Shown here: one piece after another, positions 35,482 through 45,311 of the stretch | How positions within the stretch are numbered: position 1 is the stretch's first letter | Layout: each line of letters starts with the position of its first letter | NCBI GenBank assembly: GCA_013314755.1 | Contig: JABUFA010000024.1 | Span: 1-52,722, forward strand | Origin: Chthonomonadia bacterium | GTDB taxonomy: Bacteria; Armatimonadota; HRBIN16 | Reading direction: 5' to 3' | Length of the DNA: 52,722 nucleotides | Notes under the pieces: generated by a model | The model's database searches: none | Told to the model about the DNA's origin: nothing | The model's input: only the letters and a program-made list of their open reading frames with translations | Program-made: the position numbers and the translations under genes

Positions 35482-36473
35482 ATGATCTCCTCTCCTTTAG
35501 CGAGACGCACGATATTCGTGACCAGCTGCTCGAAACTCCATCCATACGCCTCGGCAGAGCGGGGCAAAAGGCTGGTAGGCGTCATGCCCGGAATGGTGTT
35601 CACCTCCAGCGCCACAATGCGCTGGCGGTCCCAGATGAAGTCGGTGCGCGACATTCCCCGACACCCCAGCGCAAGGTGTGCAAGCGTGGCAAGCATCGCG
35701 CATTGCTTGTGCACCTTTCTCGGCACCCGGGCAGGCACAATTTCTTCGGTAGCACCCGGCGTGTACTTCGCATGATAATCGTAGAAGCCGCTGAGCGGAG
35801 CAATCTCAATCATCGGCAGAGCAATAACGCGCTCATTGCCCACCACCGGCACGGTCAGCTCCACGCCCGGTATCTTCGGCTCTACCAGCACGCAGTTATC
35901 GTATCGGAACGCCTCATCCAGTGCCTGCGCCAGATCGTCCCTGTGATACACCCAGGACACACCAATCGTAGACCCCTGCGTGTTCGGCTTAACGATAGCC
36001 GGATAGCCAATCTCTTTATCCACCCGTTCCATGACAACCTTTATCGGGTCACCGCGCTGGACCACCACATCCAGGGGCACAGGCACTCCCGCCTTATCCA
36101 GTACCCGCTTTGCCATCGCCTTGTCCAGAGCCAGCGCACTCGCCAGAACACCGGAACCGGTATAGGGTATCTTCATCAGGTCCAGCACCGCCTGAACGCG
36201 CCCGTCCTCGCCCGGCGCACCGTGCAGAACGATGAACACCACATCAGGACGATGCTCCTCCAGACGACGGATAAAGTCGGCAAGACCCACCGCCCGCGAC
36301 GGAGTTGCTTCCAACCCCCGGCGAGACGCCACGTCCGGGTCAAACACCACGTCCAGCTCCACCACCTCATAACCCGCCGAGCGCAGACCATCTGCCACCC
36401 GCCTCCCCGACGACAGGGAGACCTCGCGCTCGGTGGAATCTCCCCCCATCAACACCAGAACCTTCTCAGGCAA
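35478..36473 (-). CDS. ddl: D-alanine-D-alanine ligase
   Basis: This ATP-grasp enzyme makes the D-Ala-D-Ala dipeptide used by MurF. The 331-residue protein has LMGGDSTEREVSLSSG, VFIVLHGAPGEDGRVQAVL, IPYTGSGVLASALALDK, KPNTQGSTIGV and LEVNTIPGMTPTSLLPR. It starts at TTG 36473 with GGAGG 8 bases upstream. It follows murC by 4 bases. Alr at 26639 supplies its substrate. MurB, usually near here, is absent. Confidence 0.96.
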   Translation of the reverse strand: MPEKVLVLMGGDSTEREVSLSSGRRVADGLRSAGYEVVELDVVFDPDVASRRGLEATPSRAVGLADFIRRLEEHRPDVVFIVLHGAPGEDGRVQAVLDLMKIPYTGSGVLASALALDKAMAKRVLDKAGVPVPLDVVVQRGDPIKVVMERVDKEIGYPAIVKPNTQGSTIGVSWVYHRDDLAQALDEAFRYDNCVLVEPKIPGVELTVPVVGNERVIALPMIEIAPLSGFYDYHAKYTPGATEEIVPARVPRKVHKQCAMLATLAHLALGCRGMSRTDFIWDRQRIVALEVNTIPGMTPTSLLPRSAEAYGWSFEQLVTNIVRLAKGEEII

Positions 36474-36477
36474 CCTT

Positions 36478-37842
36478 CTATCCTCCCAGCTTCTCCAGCA
36501 GTCGTTTCGCGGTGCAGTCCAGTTCTCCCGCTCCCAGAGTCAACACGGTATCCCCTTCCCGCACCATGGTCAGAAGCACCTCCACCGCTTCCTCTGGCGT
36601 GTCTGCGAGGGCGATGGGCAGTTCGGGCTTGAGACGCCTTACCTCCTCTCCCAGACGATGGGAACTGATACCCGGTATGGGTTCCTCGCGAGCGGGGTAA
36701 ATCTCCACCAGCACCAGCGCATCGCTTCCCGCCGACAGCACCTGCGCAAACTGGTGCAGGAAATCGCGCGTACGGCTGTACAGGTGCGGTTGAAACGCTA
36801 CCACCAGCCTCCTGCTTCCGATGTGCGCGCGCAGGGTGCGAAGGGTCGCCTCGATCTCGGTGGGATGGTGACCGTAATCGTCGTATATCTCTATGTCTCC
36901 CGCTCTCCCGATGAACTCTAACCGCCTCTGCACCCCTTCAAAACTCTCCAGCCCCTGCCGCACCGCCTCGAACGGAAAACCAAGCTCCAGCGCGATGCCG
37001 GCGGAAGCCGTCGCGTTCAGCACATTATGTGAACCGGGCACCCGAAGATGGACCTCTCCTGCCAGCCTGCCGCGCACCTCCAGAGTAAACACACCGTCAG
37101 CATTGCCCGGCACCGCTCGATACTCCGCCTCCGCGCTCCTGCCGAATGTTACTACCTTTGCCTTTGCGTCTCTGCACACATCCACACTGCGCCAATCATC
37201 CGCCCAGGTGACCACAACACCCTTCGGCTCCACCTGCGACACGAACCGGCGGTAGCTTTCTAACATGCGCTCTTCGGTGCGATAGTAGTCCAGATGCTCC
37301 GCCTCCACGTTGGTAATCACCGCCGCGTACGGATACAGGTCCAGAAAGGAATCGTAAGCCTCGCAGGCTTCCACCACCACATAATCCCCCGACCCCAGCC
37401 TCACGTTGCCGCCGTACCTGCGCACCTCACCGCCTATCAGCACCTGCGGGTCCGCCCCGGCACATTCCAGAATGGAAGCAATCATCGCGGTAGTGGTGGT
37501 TTTGCCGTGTGTGCCGGTCACCGCGATGCCCTTATGTCCCTCCAGCAACATGCCGAGCGCCTGCGATCGCCGCAGGATAGAAACGTTCAGCCTCCTCGCC
37601 TCGATGAACTCAGGATTGTCCTCGTGAACGGCAGCGGTGTAGACAAACACGTCACACTCGCGCACGTGTGCCGGATTGTGCCCTATCTCTACCGGAATAC
37701 CCAGGTCGCGCAGTCGGCTCGTGATGGCGCTCTCTTTGATGTCGCAACCAGTAACCTGCCACCCGCGCCGGTGCAATACCTGTGCAATCGCGCTCATGCC
37801 GATGCCGCCAATGCCTGCAAAGTGCACACGACGCCTGTTCAT
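36478..37842 (-). CDS. murC: UDP-N-acetylmuramate-L-alanine ligase
   Basis: This ATP-dependent Mur ligase adds L-Ala to UDP-MurNAc. The 454-residue protein starts HFAGIGGIGMSAIAQVL and carries the P-loop TGTHGKTTTTAMI, then EACEAYDSF and DDYGHHPTEI. It overlaps murG by 4 bases (ATGA). Confidence 0.97.
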   Translation of the reverse strand: MNRRRVHFAGIGGIGMSAIAQVLHRRGWQVTGCDIKESAITSRLRDLGIPVEIGHNPAHVRECDVFVYTAAVHEDNPEFIEARRLNVSILRRSQALGMLLEGHKGIAVTGTHGKTTTTAMIASILECAGADPQVLIGGEVRRYGGNVRLGSGDYVVVEACEAYDSFLDLYPYAAVITNVEAEHLDYYRTEERMLESYRRFVSQVEPKGVVVTWADDWRSVDVCRDAKAKVVTFGRSAEAEYRAVPGNADGVFTLEVRGRLAGEVHLRVPGSHNVLNATASAGIALELGFPFEAVRQGLESFEGVQRRLEFIGRAGDIEIYDDYGHHPTEIEATLRTLRAHIGSRRLVVAFQPHLYSRTRDFLHQFAQVLSAGSDALVLVEIYPAREEPIPGISSHRLGEEVRRLKPELPIALADTPEEAVEVLLTMVREGDTVLTLGAGELDCTAKRLLEKLGG

Positions 37843-38924
37843 CGCTCTGCCGCGACCTCCATGACCTGTTGCACTACTCGCTGAGCGGCATCTTCCTTCG
37901 CCCAGCGTCGGTTCGCCTCGCCCATTTCGCTCAACCTGTCCGGGTTGCTCAGGAGGCTCATAACCTGCCCCAGTAGCTTTTGCGCGTCCAGCTCGCTCTC
38001 ACGAAACGCCACCGCTCCGCCAACCCTTGCCAGCTCTTGTGCGTTGTACCACTGGTGGTCGGCATACGCGTACGGATATGGTATCAGCACCGCTGCTTTG
38101 CCGAACAGCGCGATTTCGGTCAACGTGGAAGCTCCAGCCCGTGACACGACCACATCTGCCGCCGACAACGCCAGCCCCACCTCCCGCGAGTTCATAAAAC
38201 CAAACCAGCGATAGCCCGCGTCCTGAATGTAGCCTTCAAACTCCGACACGTTGCGCTCGCCCACCTGATGCACTATCTGCACACCAGCCTGACGCAAACC
38301 GGGCAGCATCTCCAGCGTCCATCCGTTCAACGTGCGTGCTCCCTGACTGCCTCCAATCACAAAGAGCACTCGCCCAGAGGGATCAAACCCCAGAGCGCGA
38401 CAGGCATCGGCACGGTCTGTTCGAGAGCACAGCAGTTCTTTTCGCACCGGCAGACCGGTATGCACGCACGGACGGCTTCTGAAATAACGCGCGGTGCTCT
38501 CAAAGGTGATACACACCCGCTTTGCCCACCGAGCCAGCCAGCGATTGGTGCGCCCGGGCAGGGCGTTCTGCTCGTGCAACACCGTCTTGCCGCGTCGCAT
38601 AGCATGTGCCAGCACCACGCCGCCGGCTACGTACCCCCCCGTAGCCACCACCACATCGGGCGCAAAATCACGCAGGATTCCATGCGCGATGCGCACCGTA
38701 CGCAACAGCGCACCAATCGCCGCAGGAGCCAGCGACCGCCTCAGTGGGAGTGCATGAATGGCGAAAAACCGCCAGCCCAAAGCTGGCACCACACGTCCCT
38801 CCAGACCGTCTGCACGCCCCGCAAAGGCGATGTCGGTAACGCCGGCATCACGCAACGCCTCGGCGATACTCACGGCGGGAAACAGATGTCCCCCTGTTCC
38901 CCCTCCGACCAGAAGCACGCGCAT
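37839..38924 (-). CDS. murG: UDP-GlcNAc:lipid I GlcNAc transferase MurG
   Basis: This membrane-associated glycosyltransferase makes lipid II from lipid I. The 361-residue protein has the G-rich loop LLVGGGTGGHLFPA at residue 4 and the GGSQGARTLN and SRAGASTLTEIALFGK motifs. The first ATG that keeps the glycine loop is 38924, which lies 77 bases inside ftsW in another frame. Confidence 0.95.
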   Translation of the reverse strand: MRVLLVGGGTGGHLFPAVSIAEALRDAGVTDIAFAGRADGLEGRVVPALGWRFFAIHALPLRRSLAPAAIGALLRTVRIAHGILRDFAPDVVVATGGYVAGGVVLAHAMRRGKTVLHEQNALPGRTNRWLARWAKRVCITFESTARYFRSRPCVHTGLPVRKELLCSRTDRADACRALGFDPSGRVLFVIGGSQGARTLNGWTLEMLPGLRQAGVQIVHQVGERNVSEFEGYIQDAGYRWFGFMNSREVGLALSAADVVVSRAGASTLTEIALFGKAAVLIPYPYAYADHQWYNAQELARVGGAVAFRESELDAQKLLGQVMSLLSNPDRLSEMGEANRRWAKEDAAQRVVQQVMEVAAER

Positions 38925-40056
38925 GGGCTTCTCCTGCAACTCGTTCGGACATCGGATTTTGTGCAACTCTTTGCACAATACCTAAACTGAACAATAGAGC
39001 AATCAGGGACGAACCGCCGTAGCTGATGAGTGGCAGGGGCACGCCTGTGGTAGGAACCATCCCCGTCACCACATACAGGTTAAGCAGGCTTTGCAGGGCA
39101 ATCATGATTCCAATCCCACTGACCAGCAGCATCTGATACATCGCCTGCGTCCTGCGAGCAATCAGGAACAGCCGCCACATCACCAGCCCCAGCAGAGCAA
39201 TGAGCGCACCACTGCCCCAGATGCCCGTCTCTTCTGCTACCGTGGTGAACACGAAATCGGTATCCGCCGCGGGCAGGAACTCTTTGGCGCGCCCCATGCC
39301 AAGCCCTGCGCCCCACACACCGCCGGTCCCAATGCCCATCAAAGAATGCGCCAGCTGATAGCCCGTAGTCTCAATCTGCGCAAAGGGATTCAGAAAGGCA
39401 GAGACTCTCTGCCGGCGATAGTCTTTATGCGCGATGAAAACGCACCCCGTTATCGCAACGAGCGCGATGATAACCAGCACCCTGCGCCAGGACAATCCTG
39501 CTACAAACAGCATCCCGACACCGATGCCCAGAAATATCATCGCCGTTCCCAGGTCCTCCTGAACGATGGCAACGATGCCGGCGAATAGAAAGGTTGCCAG
39601 CACCGCCATCACGGGCCAGCGATTCTCACGCACAGATGCGCACACACCAATCAGGGATGATGCACACAGGCACCGCGCCATTAACAGAATGAACGCCAGC
39701 TTGCCGAACTCTGCGGGCTGAAGCGTGATTTCCACTGGACCAACCTGCCCGAGCAACAGCCACCGGAACGCGCCGCCGCGCTCCTCGCCGATGCCGGGCA
39801 GACGCACCGCAAGCATCAGCAAAAGAGCCAGACCCGCAAGAGCGGGCGCAAGCCAGTGCAGGGCGCGCGGGGAAATCTGCTTTCCCACCAGGTAAGCCAA
39901 CAAGCCGACGAACGCCCACATGGCTTGCTTGACCATCTGCCAGCCCCCCGATTTAGGGAAACTCGCATCATACACCACAATCAGCCCGGTGAGCACCAGC
40001 ACAGCCACCAACCACGCCAGTATCCTGTCCTCTCCATTCGCTCCCCGTTCACGCAT
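38848..40056 (-). CDS. ftsW: Lipid II polymerase FtsW (SEDS family)
   Basis: The 402-residue protein has about ten membrane segments and SEDS hallmarks: GWQMVKQAMWAF, GPVEITLQPAEFGKLAFIL, a periplasmic loop with GIGTGGVWGAGLG, and PLISYGGSSLIALLFSLG near the end. It works with the FtsI transpeptidase to build septal peptidoglycan. ATG 40056 overlaps the murD stop by 8 bases. Its last ~26 codons read through the start of murG in a different frame. Confidence 0.95.
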   Translation of the reverse strand: MRERGANGEDRILAWLVAVLVLTGLIVVYDASFPKSGGWQMVKQAMWAFVGLLAYLVGKQISPRALHWLAPALAGLALLLMLAVRLPGIGEERGGAFRWLLLGQVGPVEITLQPAEFGKLAFILLMARCLCASSLIGVCASVRENRWPVMAVLATFLFAGIVAIVQEDLGTAMIFLGIGVGMLFVAGLSWRRVLVIIALVAITGCVFIAHKDYRRQRVSAFLNPFAQIETTGYQLAHSLMGIGTGGVWGAGLGMGRAKEFLPAADTDFVFTTVAEETGIWGSGALIALLGLVMWRLFLIARRTQAMYQMLLVSGIGIMIALQSLLNLYVVTGMVPTTGVPLPLISYGGSSLIALLFSLGIVQRVAQNPMSERVAGEAHARASGRRGNRGTSVSRREYRRGVA

Positions 40057-41437
40057 GGTGCGCCTCCAGCCGATGCACAACCTCCCGAAAAGCCCTTCCT
40101 CGCTCCTGAAAGTTCGCAAACATATCAAAGCTGGCGCATCCGGGCGACAGCATCACCCAGTCACCCTGCCGGGCAATCTCCGCCGCCCGCAACACTGCCT
40201 CCTCCAGATTGTGACTTCGGATGATTTGCTCCCAGCCCGCCTCACGCAACTGCTTCTCGATGCGCTCCGCGTCCGCTCCAATCAGCACCACTGCCCGCGC
40301 CTTCTCCTGCAGAAGGGGAACAATCTCGCCGAACGCGCTCTCGCTCTTGTCCACCCCACCAATAATGAACACTGCAGGCGCCGGCACCGCTCGGATGCTT
40401 TCCTGCAATGCGTGCAGGTTTGTGCACATAGAGTTATTCACATACTGCACGCCGGCAATCTCTGCGACCCATTCCATCCGATGGGGCAAAGGCTCAAAGG
40501 TGCTTATCGCCTCCTCCATCTGCTCACGAGTGACCTTCCACGCGGAGCAGGCGGCAACCGCGGATGCCAGATTGCGCCGGTTGTGCAGACCCAGCAAACG
40601 GAACCCACGCACCGAAGCCAGACAGGATGCCTCTTCCCCTTGCATCAAGTATACCCCATCCACGAGGCAACAAATGCAGGGAATATCCTTTATGTTTAAG
40701 TTCTGATGCGAAAAATATATTCGTTTCGCCCTCGTATCCACCAGACTTAAAATGAACGCATCATCACCGGGAAGAACGGCATAGTCCCCTTCCGTTTGGC
40801 AGCGGAAGAGACGCGCCTTGACCCGCCCGTACTCTTCGAAGGAGCGGTGGCGGTCCAGGTGGTCCGGCGAAAGCGTGGTCCACACCCCAACATGTGGGCG
40901 AAACTCATGCACCCACTCCAGCTGGAAGCTGCTTACCTCTGCAACCAGAATATCTTCAGGCTGTGCGGAGGCGGCGGCGTCGGTCAGGGTGCGTTCCATC
41001 CCCTCTGCCGAGATATTGCCACACAGTGCGGCATGGTAACCTGCGCTCTTCAGGATATGCGCGATTAAAGCGGCGGTTGTGCTCTTGCCGTTGGTGCCGG
41101 TGACCGCGACAATCGGCGCAGGCGAAAGGTAGTATGCCAGCTCCACCTCCGACCACACAGGCACACCCTTTTGCACCGCCTCCTGAAGTACAGGAGCATC
41201 TGCAGGCACGCCCGGGCTGGTCACAACGAGGTCAAAAGGCTCGGCAGGCATTGCTCCACGCCAGTTGGTCAGCACCCGCACGCCTGTTGAAGCCAGTTCC
41301 TGCGCAAGCGCGGGCGTTGCCCGGTCACAGGCAGTAACCTGTGCGCCTTGCGAATGGAGCACCCGGGCGACGTCAAAACCGCTTCGCCCGATACCCACTA
41401 CCAGTATCCTCTTGCCCTGCCACCTCTGACCGTTCAT
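40049..41437 (-). CDS. murD: UDP-MurNAc-L-Ala:D-Glu ligase
   Basis: This Mur ligase adds D-Glu. The 462-residue protein has ILVVGIGRSGFDVARVL, the VTSPGVP motif and the P-loop VTGTNGKSTTAALI, with DHLDRHRSFEEYG, NLASAVAACSAW and FIIGGVDKSESAF in the C-terminal part. ATG 41437 overlaps the mraY stop by 4 bases; an in-frame ATG at 41449 would lie deeper in mraY. Confidence 0.96.
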   Translation of the reverse strand: MNGQRWQGKRILVVGIGRSGFDVARVLHSQGAQVTACDRATPALAQELASTGVRVLTNWRGAMPAEPFDLVVTSPGVPADAPVLQEAVQKGVPVWSEVELAYYLSPAPIVAVTGTNGKSTTAALIAHILKSAGYHAALCGNISAEGMERTLTDAAASAQPEDILVAEVSSFQLEWVHEFRPHVGVWTTLSPDHLDRHRSFEEYGRVKARLFRCQTEGDYAVLPGDDAFILSLVDTRAKRIYFSHQNLNIKDIPCICCLVDGVYLMQGEEASCLASVRGFRLLGLHNRRNLASAVAACSAWKVTREQMEEAISTFEPLPHRMEWVAEIAGVQYVNNSMCTNLHALQESIRAVPAPAVFIIGGVDKSESAFGEIVPLLQEKARAVVLIGADAERIEKQLREAGWEQIIRSHNLEEAVLRAAEIARQGDWVMLSPGCASFDMFANFQERGRAFREVVHRLEAHHA

Positions 41438-42429
41438 GTGACCATCCAAGCTATTGTGAAGCCTGCTATCCCGCAGACGATGCCTGCCAGCCAGAACAGC
41501 ATTACCACACGCACCTCATGCAGACCGAGCAGTTCGAAATGGTGGTGCAGCGGCGACATGCGGAAAATACGCTTTCCGGTGGCTTGAAAGGAAACTACCT
41601 GCAGAATAACCGATAACATCTCTATCCAGAACACCAGAAAGACCACCATCGCTATCAGTTCCAGTTTTGCGAAAATGGCTATCAGTGCCAGCGATGCGCC
41701 AAGCGCCAGCGAGCCCGTGTCGCCCATGAATACCCTTGCCGGGTACCGGTTAAAGTTCAGAAATCCCGCGCACGCTCCGCCCAGCGCACCCGTTGCCTGC
41801 AGAACCCACGACGCATCGCCTCTGCCCGCGATGCTGCCCAGCGTCGACACGGCAATCAACGACAGCCCCGCCGCCAGACCATCCAGCCCATCGGCGAGAT
41901 TAACCGCATTGGAAAGCCCCACGATAAACAGCACTGCCACTGGATAGTACCAGCTGTGCAGGTCCCAGCGCATCTCACCCAGTTTCAGCACCGTCGTTTC
42001 GCCCATTTCCGCGTTCAGGGACAGGTACACCACAAACGCTGTTGCCACGGCGAACTGCATCAGCAGTTTCTGCCTTGCCTTCAGTCCCAGGTTTTTGCCG
42101 CGACGGATAATCAGGTAATCATCCAGCAGACCGATACCTGCGAAAGCCAGCACGGTGGTGCAGAAGACAGCAGGGTCCCACGCCCTGGTGAAAGGAGGCT
42201 CCGCGAAAGCGGTCTGCGCCCCAATGGCGAGGAGCATCCCAATCACCAGCCCGGTCACAATCAACACTCCGCCCATGGTTGGCGTGCCCGCCTTCTGCTG
42301 GTGCCGTTGAGGGGCATCCTCGCGAATCACCTGTCCTGCTTTGACCGCCGCCAGCACGCGCAGCGCCGGCTCACCCAGCGCCAGCACCACCATCAACGCC
42401 ACGATGAACGCTACCCAGAACCAGAGCAT
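41434..42429 (-). CDS. mraY: Phospho-MurNAc-pentapeptide transferase
   Basis: This integral enzyme transfers phospho-MurNAc-pentapeptide to undecaprenyl phosphate (lipid I). The 331-residue protein has about ten membrane segments, the QKAGTPTMGGVLI loop, GLLDDYLII, NAVNLADGLDGLAAG, and FMGDTGSLALGASLA, then MSPLHHHFELLG; the acidic and His loops are all present. ATG 42429 is 1 base after the murF stop (TGAGATG); a TTG at 42444 is less likely. Confidence 0.97.
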   Translation of the reverse strand: MLWFWVAFIVALMVVLALGEPALRVLAAVKAGQVIREDAPQRHQQKAGTPTMGGVLIVTGLVIGMLLAIGAQTAFAEPPFTRAWDPAVFCTTVLAFAGIGLLDDYLIIRRGKNLGLKARQKLLMQFAVATAFVVYLSLNAEMGETTVLKLGEMRWDLHSWYYPVAVLFIVGLSNAVNLADGLDGLAAGLSLIAVSTLGSIAGRGDASWVLQATGALGGACAGFLNFNRYPARVFMGDTGSLALGASLALIAIFAKLELIAMVVFLVFWIEMLSVILQVVSFQATGKRIFRMSPLHHHFELLGLHEVRVVMLFWLAGIVCGIAGFTIAWMVT

Positions 42430-42430
42430 C

Positions 42431-43807
42431 TCAACAGTCCTCAAAAATCGCTTTGACTACCTGCTCCATCTGCAGGGCACGCGACCCCTTCACGAGCACC
42501 ACATCCCCCTTCTGGAGCCAGCGACCGATGTTTTGCGCAGCGGTCTGACTATCGGCAAAGACAAGGCACACGGGCGGATTCTTGCTCTGCTGGGCGCCGC
42601 GGATGACCTCCTCGGCGTAGTTGCCCACCGCGACCAGCACCTGCGCGCCGATACGCGCCACCTCGTGCCCAACTTCGCGATGCAGGCGAGGGGCTTCTTC
42701 CCCAAGCTCCAGCATGTCCCCCAGCACTACCACCCGCCGACAGCCGTTTGCCATACGCTCCAGCGTGTGCAGGGCTGCGTTCACCGAGGCGGGATTGGCA
42801 TTGTACGTGTCGTCCAGCACCGTTATCTCTTTGGGAGTATGATGTACCTGCATCCGCTGGTGCAGTGACGGCATCCCCTGCAGGCTCTGTGCGGCTTCAG
42901 CCAGCGGAACATCCAGCGAGACCGCCACCGCCAGCGCCGCCAGGGCGTTGCTCAGGTGATGCAGACCGGGCACAGGAACATGCAGGGGCACATGCTCCCT
43001 TCCATAGCGCACAACACACTGTACCCTGCCGTCCTCTCCCACATGCACCTTCACCGCTCGCACCGTTGCCGCGTGGTGCTGTCCAAAGGAGACAACCCGA
43101 CAGGGAGCCTGCCTGCGGCAGAAGTCAAAGTAGTCATCGTCCGCGTTCAGCACGGCAACGCCATCCTCCGGCAGGCGGTTCAGGATTTCACTTTTCGCCA
43201 GCGCAATGTTATCGCGCGAGCCGAGAAGCTCCAGATGCGCCCAGCCAATATTCGTGATGACGCCGATACGGGGACGCGCAATGTAGGTCAGCCAGTCTAT
43301 CTGCCCCAGCCCCCGCATTGCCATCTCCAGCACCGCTACCGTGTGGTGCGCCTCGAGCTGCGCAATCGCCAGAGGCAAGCCGATTTCGGTGTTGAGGTTC
43401 TCGGGGGATTTCAGCACCACATGGCGTGCGCTCAGAGCGGCGGCGGTCATCTCTTTGGTGGTGGTTTTGCCCGCACTGCCGGTAATCCCCACCACGGGGA
43501 TATGGAACAGTCCCCGATACCAGCGTGCAAAACACCCCAGCGCCCACACCGTATCCGCTACGTAAATCAGAGGGAACCCGTCAGGGGCATCTACCGGTTT
43601 GGAAACCACTGCACCGACTGCACCGCGCTCTGCGCACATCCGTACGTAGTGATGCCCGTCGGTGCGTGCGCCGGGTATCGCAAAGAACAGGTGTCCAGTA
43701 TCGATCGTTCTGCTGTCAGTGCTGATACCGGTTACCAGACGTGCCCGCTCGCCGATAAGCACGCCCCCAACCGCTTTTGCCACATCATCCAGAGTAACCG
43801 TTATCAT
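42431..43807 (-). CDS. murF: UDP-MurNAc-tripeptide:D-Ala-D-Ala ligase
   Basis: The 458-residue Mur ligase adds the D-Ala-D-Ala dipeptide made by ddl. It has the P-loop VGITGSAGKTTTKEM, GHLFFAIPGARTDGH at the N-terminal uridine-binding domain, a central LDDTYNANPASVNAAL, and LGDMLELGEEAPRLH. It overlaps murE by 4 bases. Confidence 0.97.
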   Translation of the reverse strand: MITVTLDDVAKAVGGVLIGERARLVTGISTDSRTIDTGHLFFAIPGARTDGHHYVRMCAERGAVGAVVSKPVDAPDGFPLIYVADTVWALGCFARWYRGLFHIPVVGITGSAGKTTTKEMTAAALSARHVVLKSPENLNTEIGLPLAIAQLEAHHTVAVLEMAMRGLGQIDWLTYIARPRIGVITNIGWAHLELLGSRDNIALAKSEILNRLPEDGVAVLNADDDYFDFCRRQAPCRVVSFGQHHAATVRAVKVHVGEDGRVQCVVRYGREHVPLHVPVPGLHHLSNALAALAVAVSLDVPLAEAAQSLQGMPSLHQRMQVHHTPKEITVLDDTYNANPASVNAALHTLERMANGCRRVVVLGDMLELGEEAPRLHREVGHEVARIGAQVLVAVGNYAEEVIRGAQQSKNPPVCLVFADSQTAAQNIGRWLQKGDVVLVKGSRALQMEQVVKAIFEDC

Positions 43808-45294
43808 GGTGATAGTCCTTCCAGTATCTCACGGGCAACGACCCTGTCATCAAACGGGATACGTTCATCCCCGACGATTTGCACGGTCTCATGCCCCTTT
43901 CCCGCAATCACGACCATATCTCCCGGCTGGGCGTTCCCTATCGCCAGTGCTATCGCCTTGCGCCGGTCCTGCTCCACCAGCACCCTCTCTCGCCGGGCGA
44001 TGCCCTGCAGAATCTCCTCAATAATCGCCTCGGGCGATTCGTAACGTGGATTATCGGAGGTGACCACACAGAGGTCTGCCAGTTCTGAAGCTATCGCCCC
44101 CATCCTGGGACGTTTGGAACGGTCACGGTTGCCACCGCATCCGAATACAGTAATTAGACGCCGGGGCTCTAATGCCCTTGCTGAACGCAAAAGATTCTCC
44201 AGCCCGTCCGGCGTGTGCGCGTAATCCACAATCACGGTGATGCCCCGCCGATTGGGCACGATTTCAAACCGCCCCGGAACCTGCGGAGCCGTGCTCAGCG
44301 CGTTCAGCATGGTTTCGGGCGGAAGCGATAGCGCAAACCCAGCCGTCAACGCCGCCAGTACATTGTACACCTGAAACGCCCCGCCCAGAGGCACGCGCAC
44401 CTCGTGCTCACCGGCAGGCGTCACGACGCGCATCTTTACTCCATCTGGCATCAGCTCTATCGCAGACGCTCTGACATCCGCATCCTGACTGTGTACTCCA
44501 TATCCCCATCGGCGATACGTGCTCTCCTCATACCATTTCCTGCCGTAGGCATCATCCAGATTGAATACCGCTTGAAATCTCTTCTCACTCCGGGCGGGAT
44601 AGTCCACAAACAGCCTGCGTTTGCTTTCCGCGTAAGCCTCCATCGTCTCGTGATAATCCAGGTGGTCCTGCGTCAGATTGGTGAATATCGCCAGGTCAAA
44701 CTGCAGACCGAGCGTGCGATGCTGATGCAGGGCATGAGAGGATGCCTCCATCGCCACCGCCTGCACGCCGTTTTGCACCGCGAGATGCAACACGCGCTGG
44801 ATGTCCGGGGCTTCAGGAGTTGTATGCGAAATCGGTACCTCACCGACCCCATCCAGCACCGCGCCCAGCGTGCCGATAGTCCCCGTGCGAAAACCGCTCG
44901 CCCGAAGCAGATGGGCAACCAGATGGGTTGTGGTGGTTTTGCCGTTCGTGCCCGTCACGCCGACCAGCGTTAGCGAGCGAGATGGCGAGCCGTAGAACCT
45001 GTCGGCAAGCAGAGCCAGCGCCTCGCGCGCGTGAGATACCCGGATGACGGGCACAGATCCTGCGTCCACCGTCCGCTCGACCACCACCCCAACCGCTCCT
45101 CGCGACAGGGCGTCCTGTACGAAATCGTGTCCGTCGTGCTGTTGACCGGGAATCGCCACAAACAACGCGCCCGGCTGAACCTTTCGCGAGTCGTAGGCGA
45201 TGTCGGTCACCCATATCTCCGCGATGCCCTCGCCGCCGATAACCTTCGCGCTGGGAATGGCTGTTATCAGGTCAGATAAGAGCACTTGTCTCAT
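43804..45294 (-). CDS. murE: UDP-MurNAc-L-Ala-D-Glu:meso-diaminopimelate ligase
   Basis: The 496-residue Mur ligase adds the third residue of the stem peptide. It has the P-loop GVTGTNGKTTTTHL, TNLTQDHLDYHETMEAY, DYAHTPDGLENLLR, FGCGGNRDRSKRP and TSDNPRYESPEAI. The DNPR sequence is that of meso-diaminopimelate-adding MurE, not the Lys-type, so the wall should contain meso-DAP. AGGTGA precedes ATG 45294 by about 6 bases. It follows ftsI by 17 bases. Confidence 0.96.
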   Translation of the reverse strand: MRQVLLSDLITAIPSAKVIGGEGIAEIWVTDIAYDSRKVQPGALFVAIPGQQHDGHDFVQDALSRGAVGVVVERTVDAGSVPVIRVSHAREALALLADRFYGSPSRSLTLVGVTGTNGKTTTTHLVAHLLRASGFRTGTIGTLGAVLDGVGEVPISHTTPEAPDIQRVLHLAVQNGVQAVAMEASSHALHQHRTLGLQFDLAIFTNLTQDHLDYHETMEAYAESKRRLFVDYPARSEKRFQAVFNLDDAYGRKWYEESTYRRWGYGVHSQDADVRASAIELMPDGVKMRVVTPAGEHEVRVPLGGAFQVYNVLAALTAGFALSLPPETMLNALSTAPQVPGRFEIVPNRRGITVIVDYAHTPDGLENLLRSARALEPRRLITVFGCGGNRDRSKRPRMGAIASELADLCVVTSDNPRYESPEAIIEEILQGIARRERVLVEQDRRKAIALAIGNAQPGDMVVIAGKGHETVQIVGDERIPFDDRVVAREILEGLSP

Positions 45295-45311
45295 CGCCGT
45301 TCACCTCTTCC

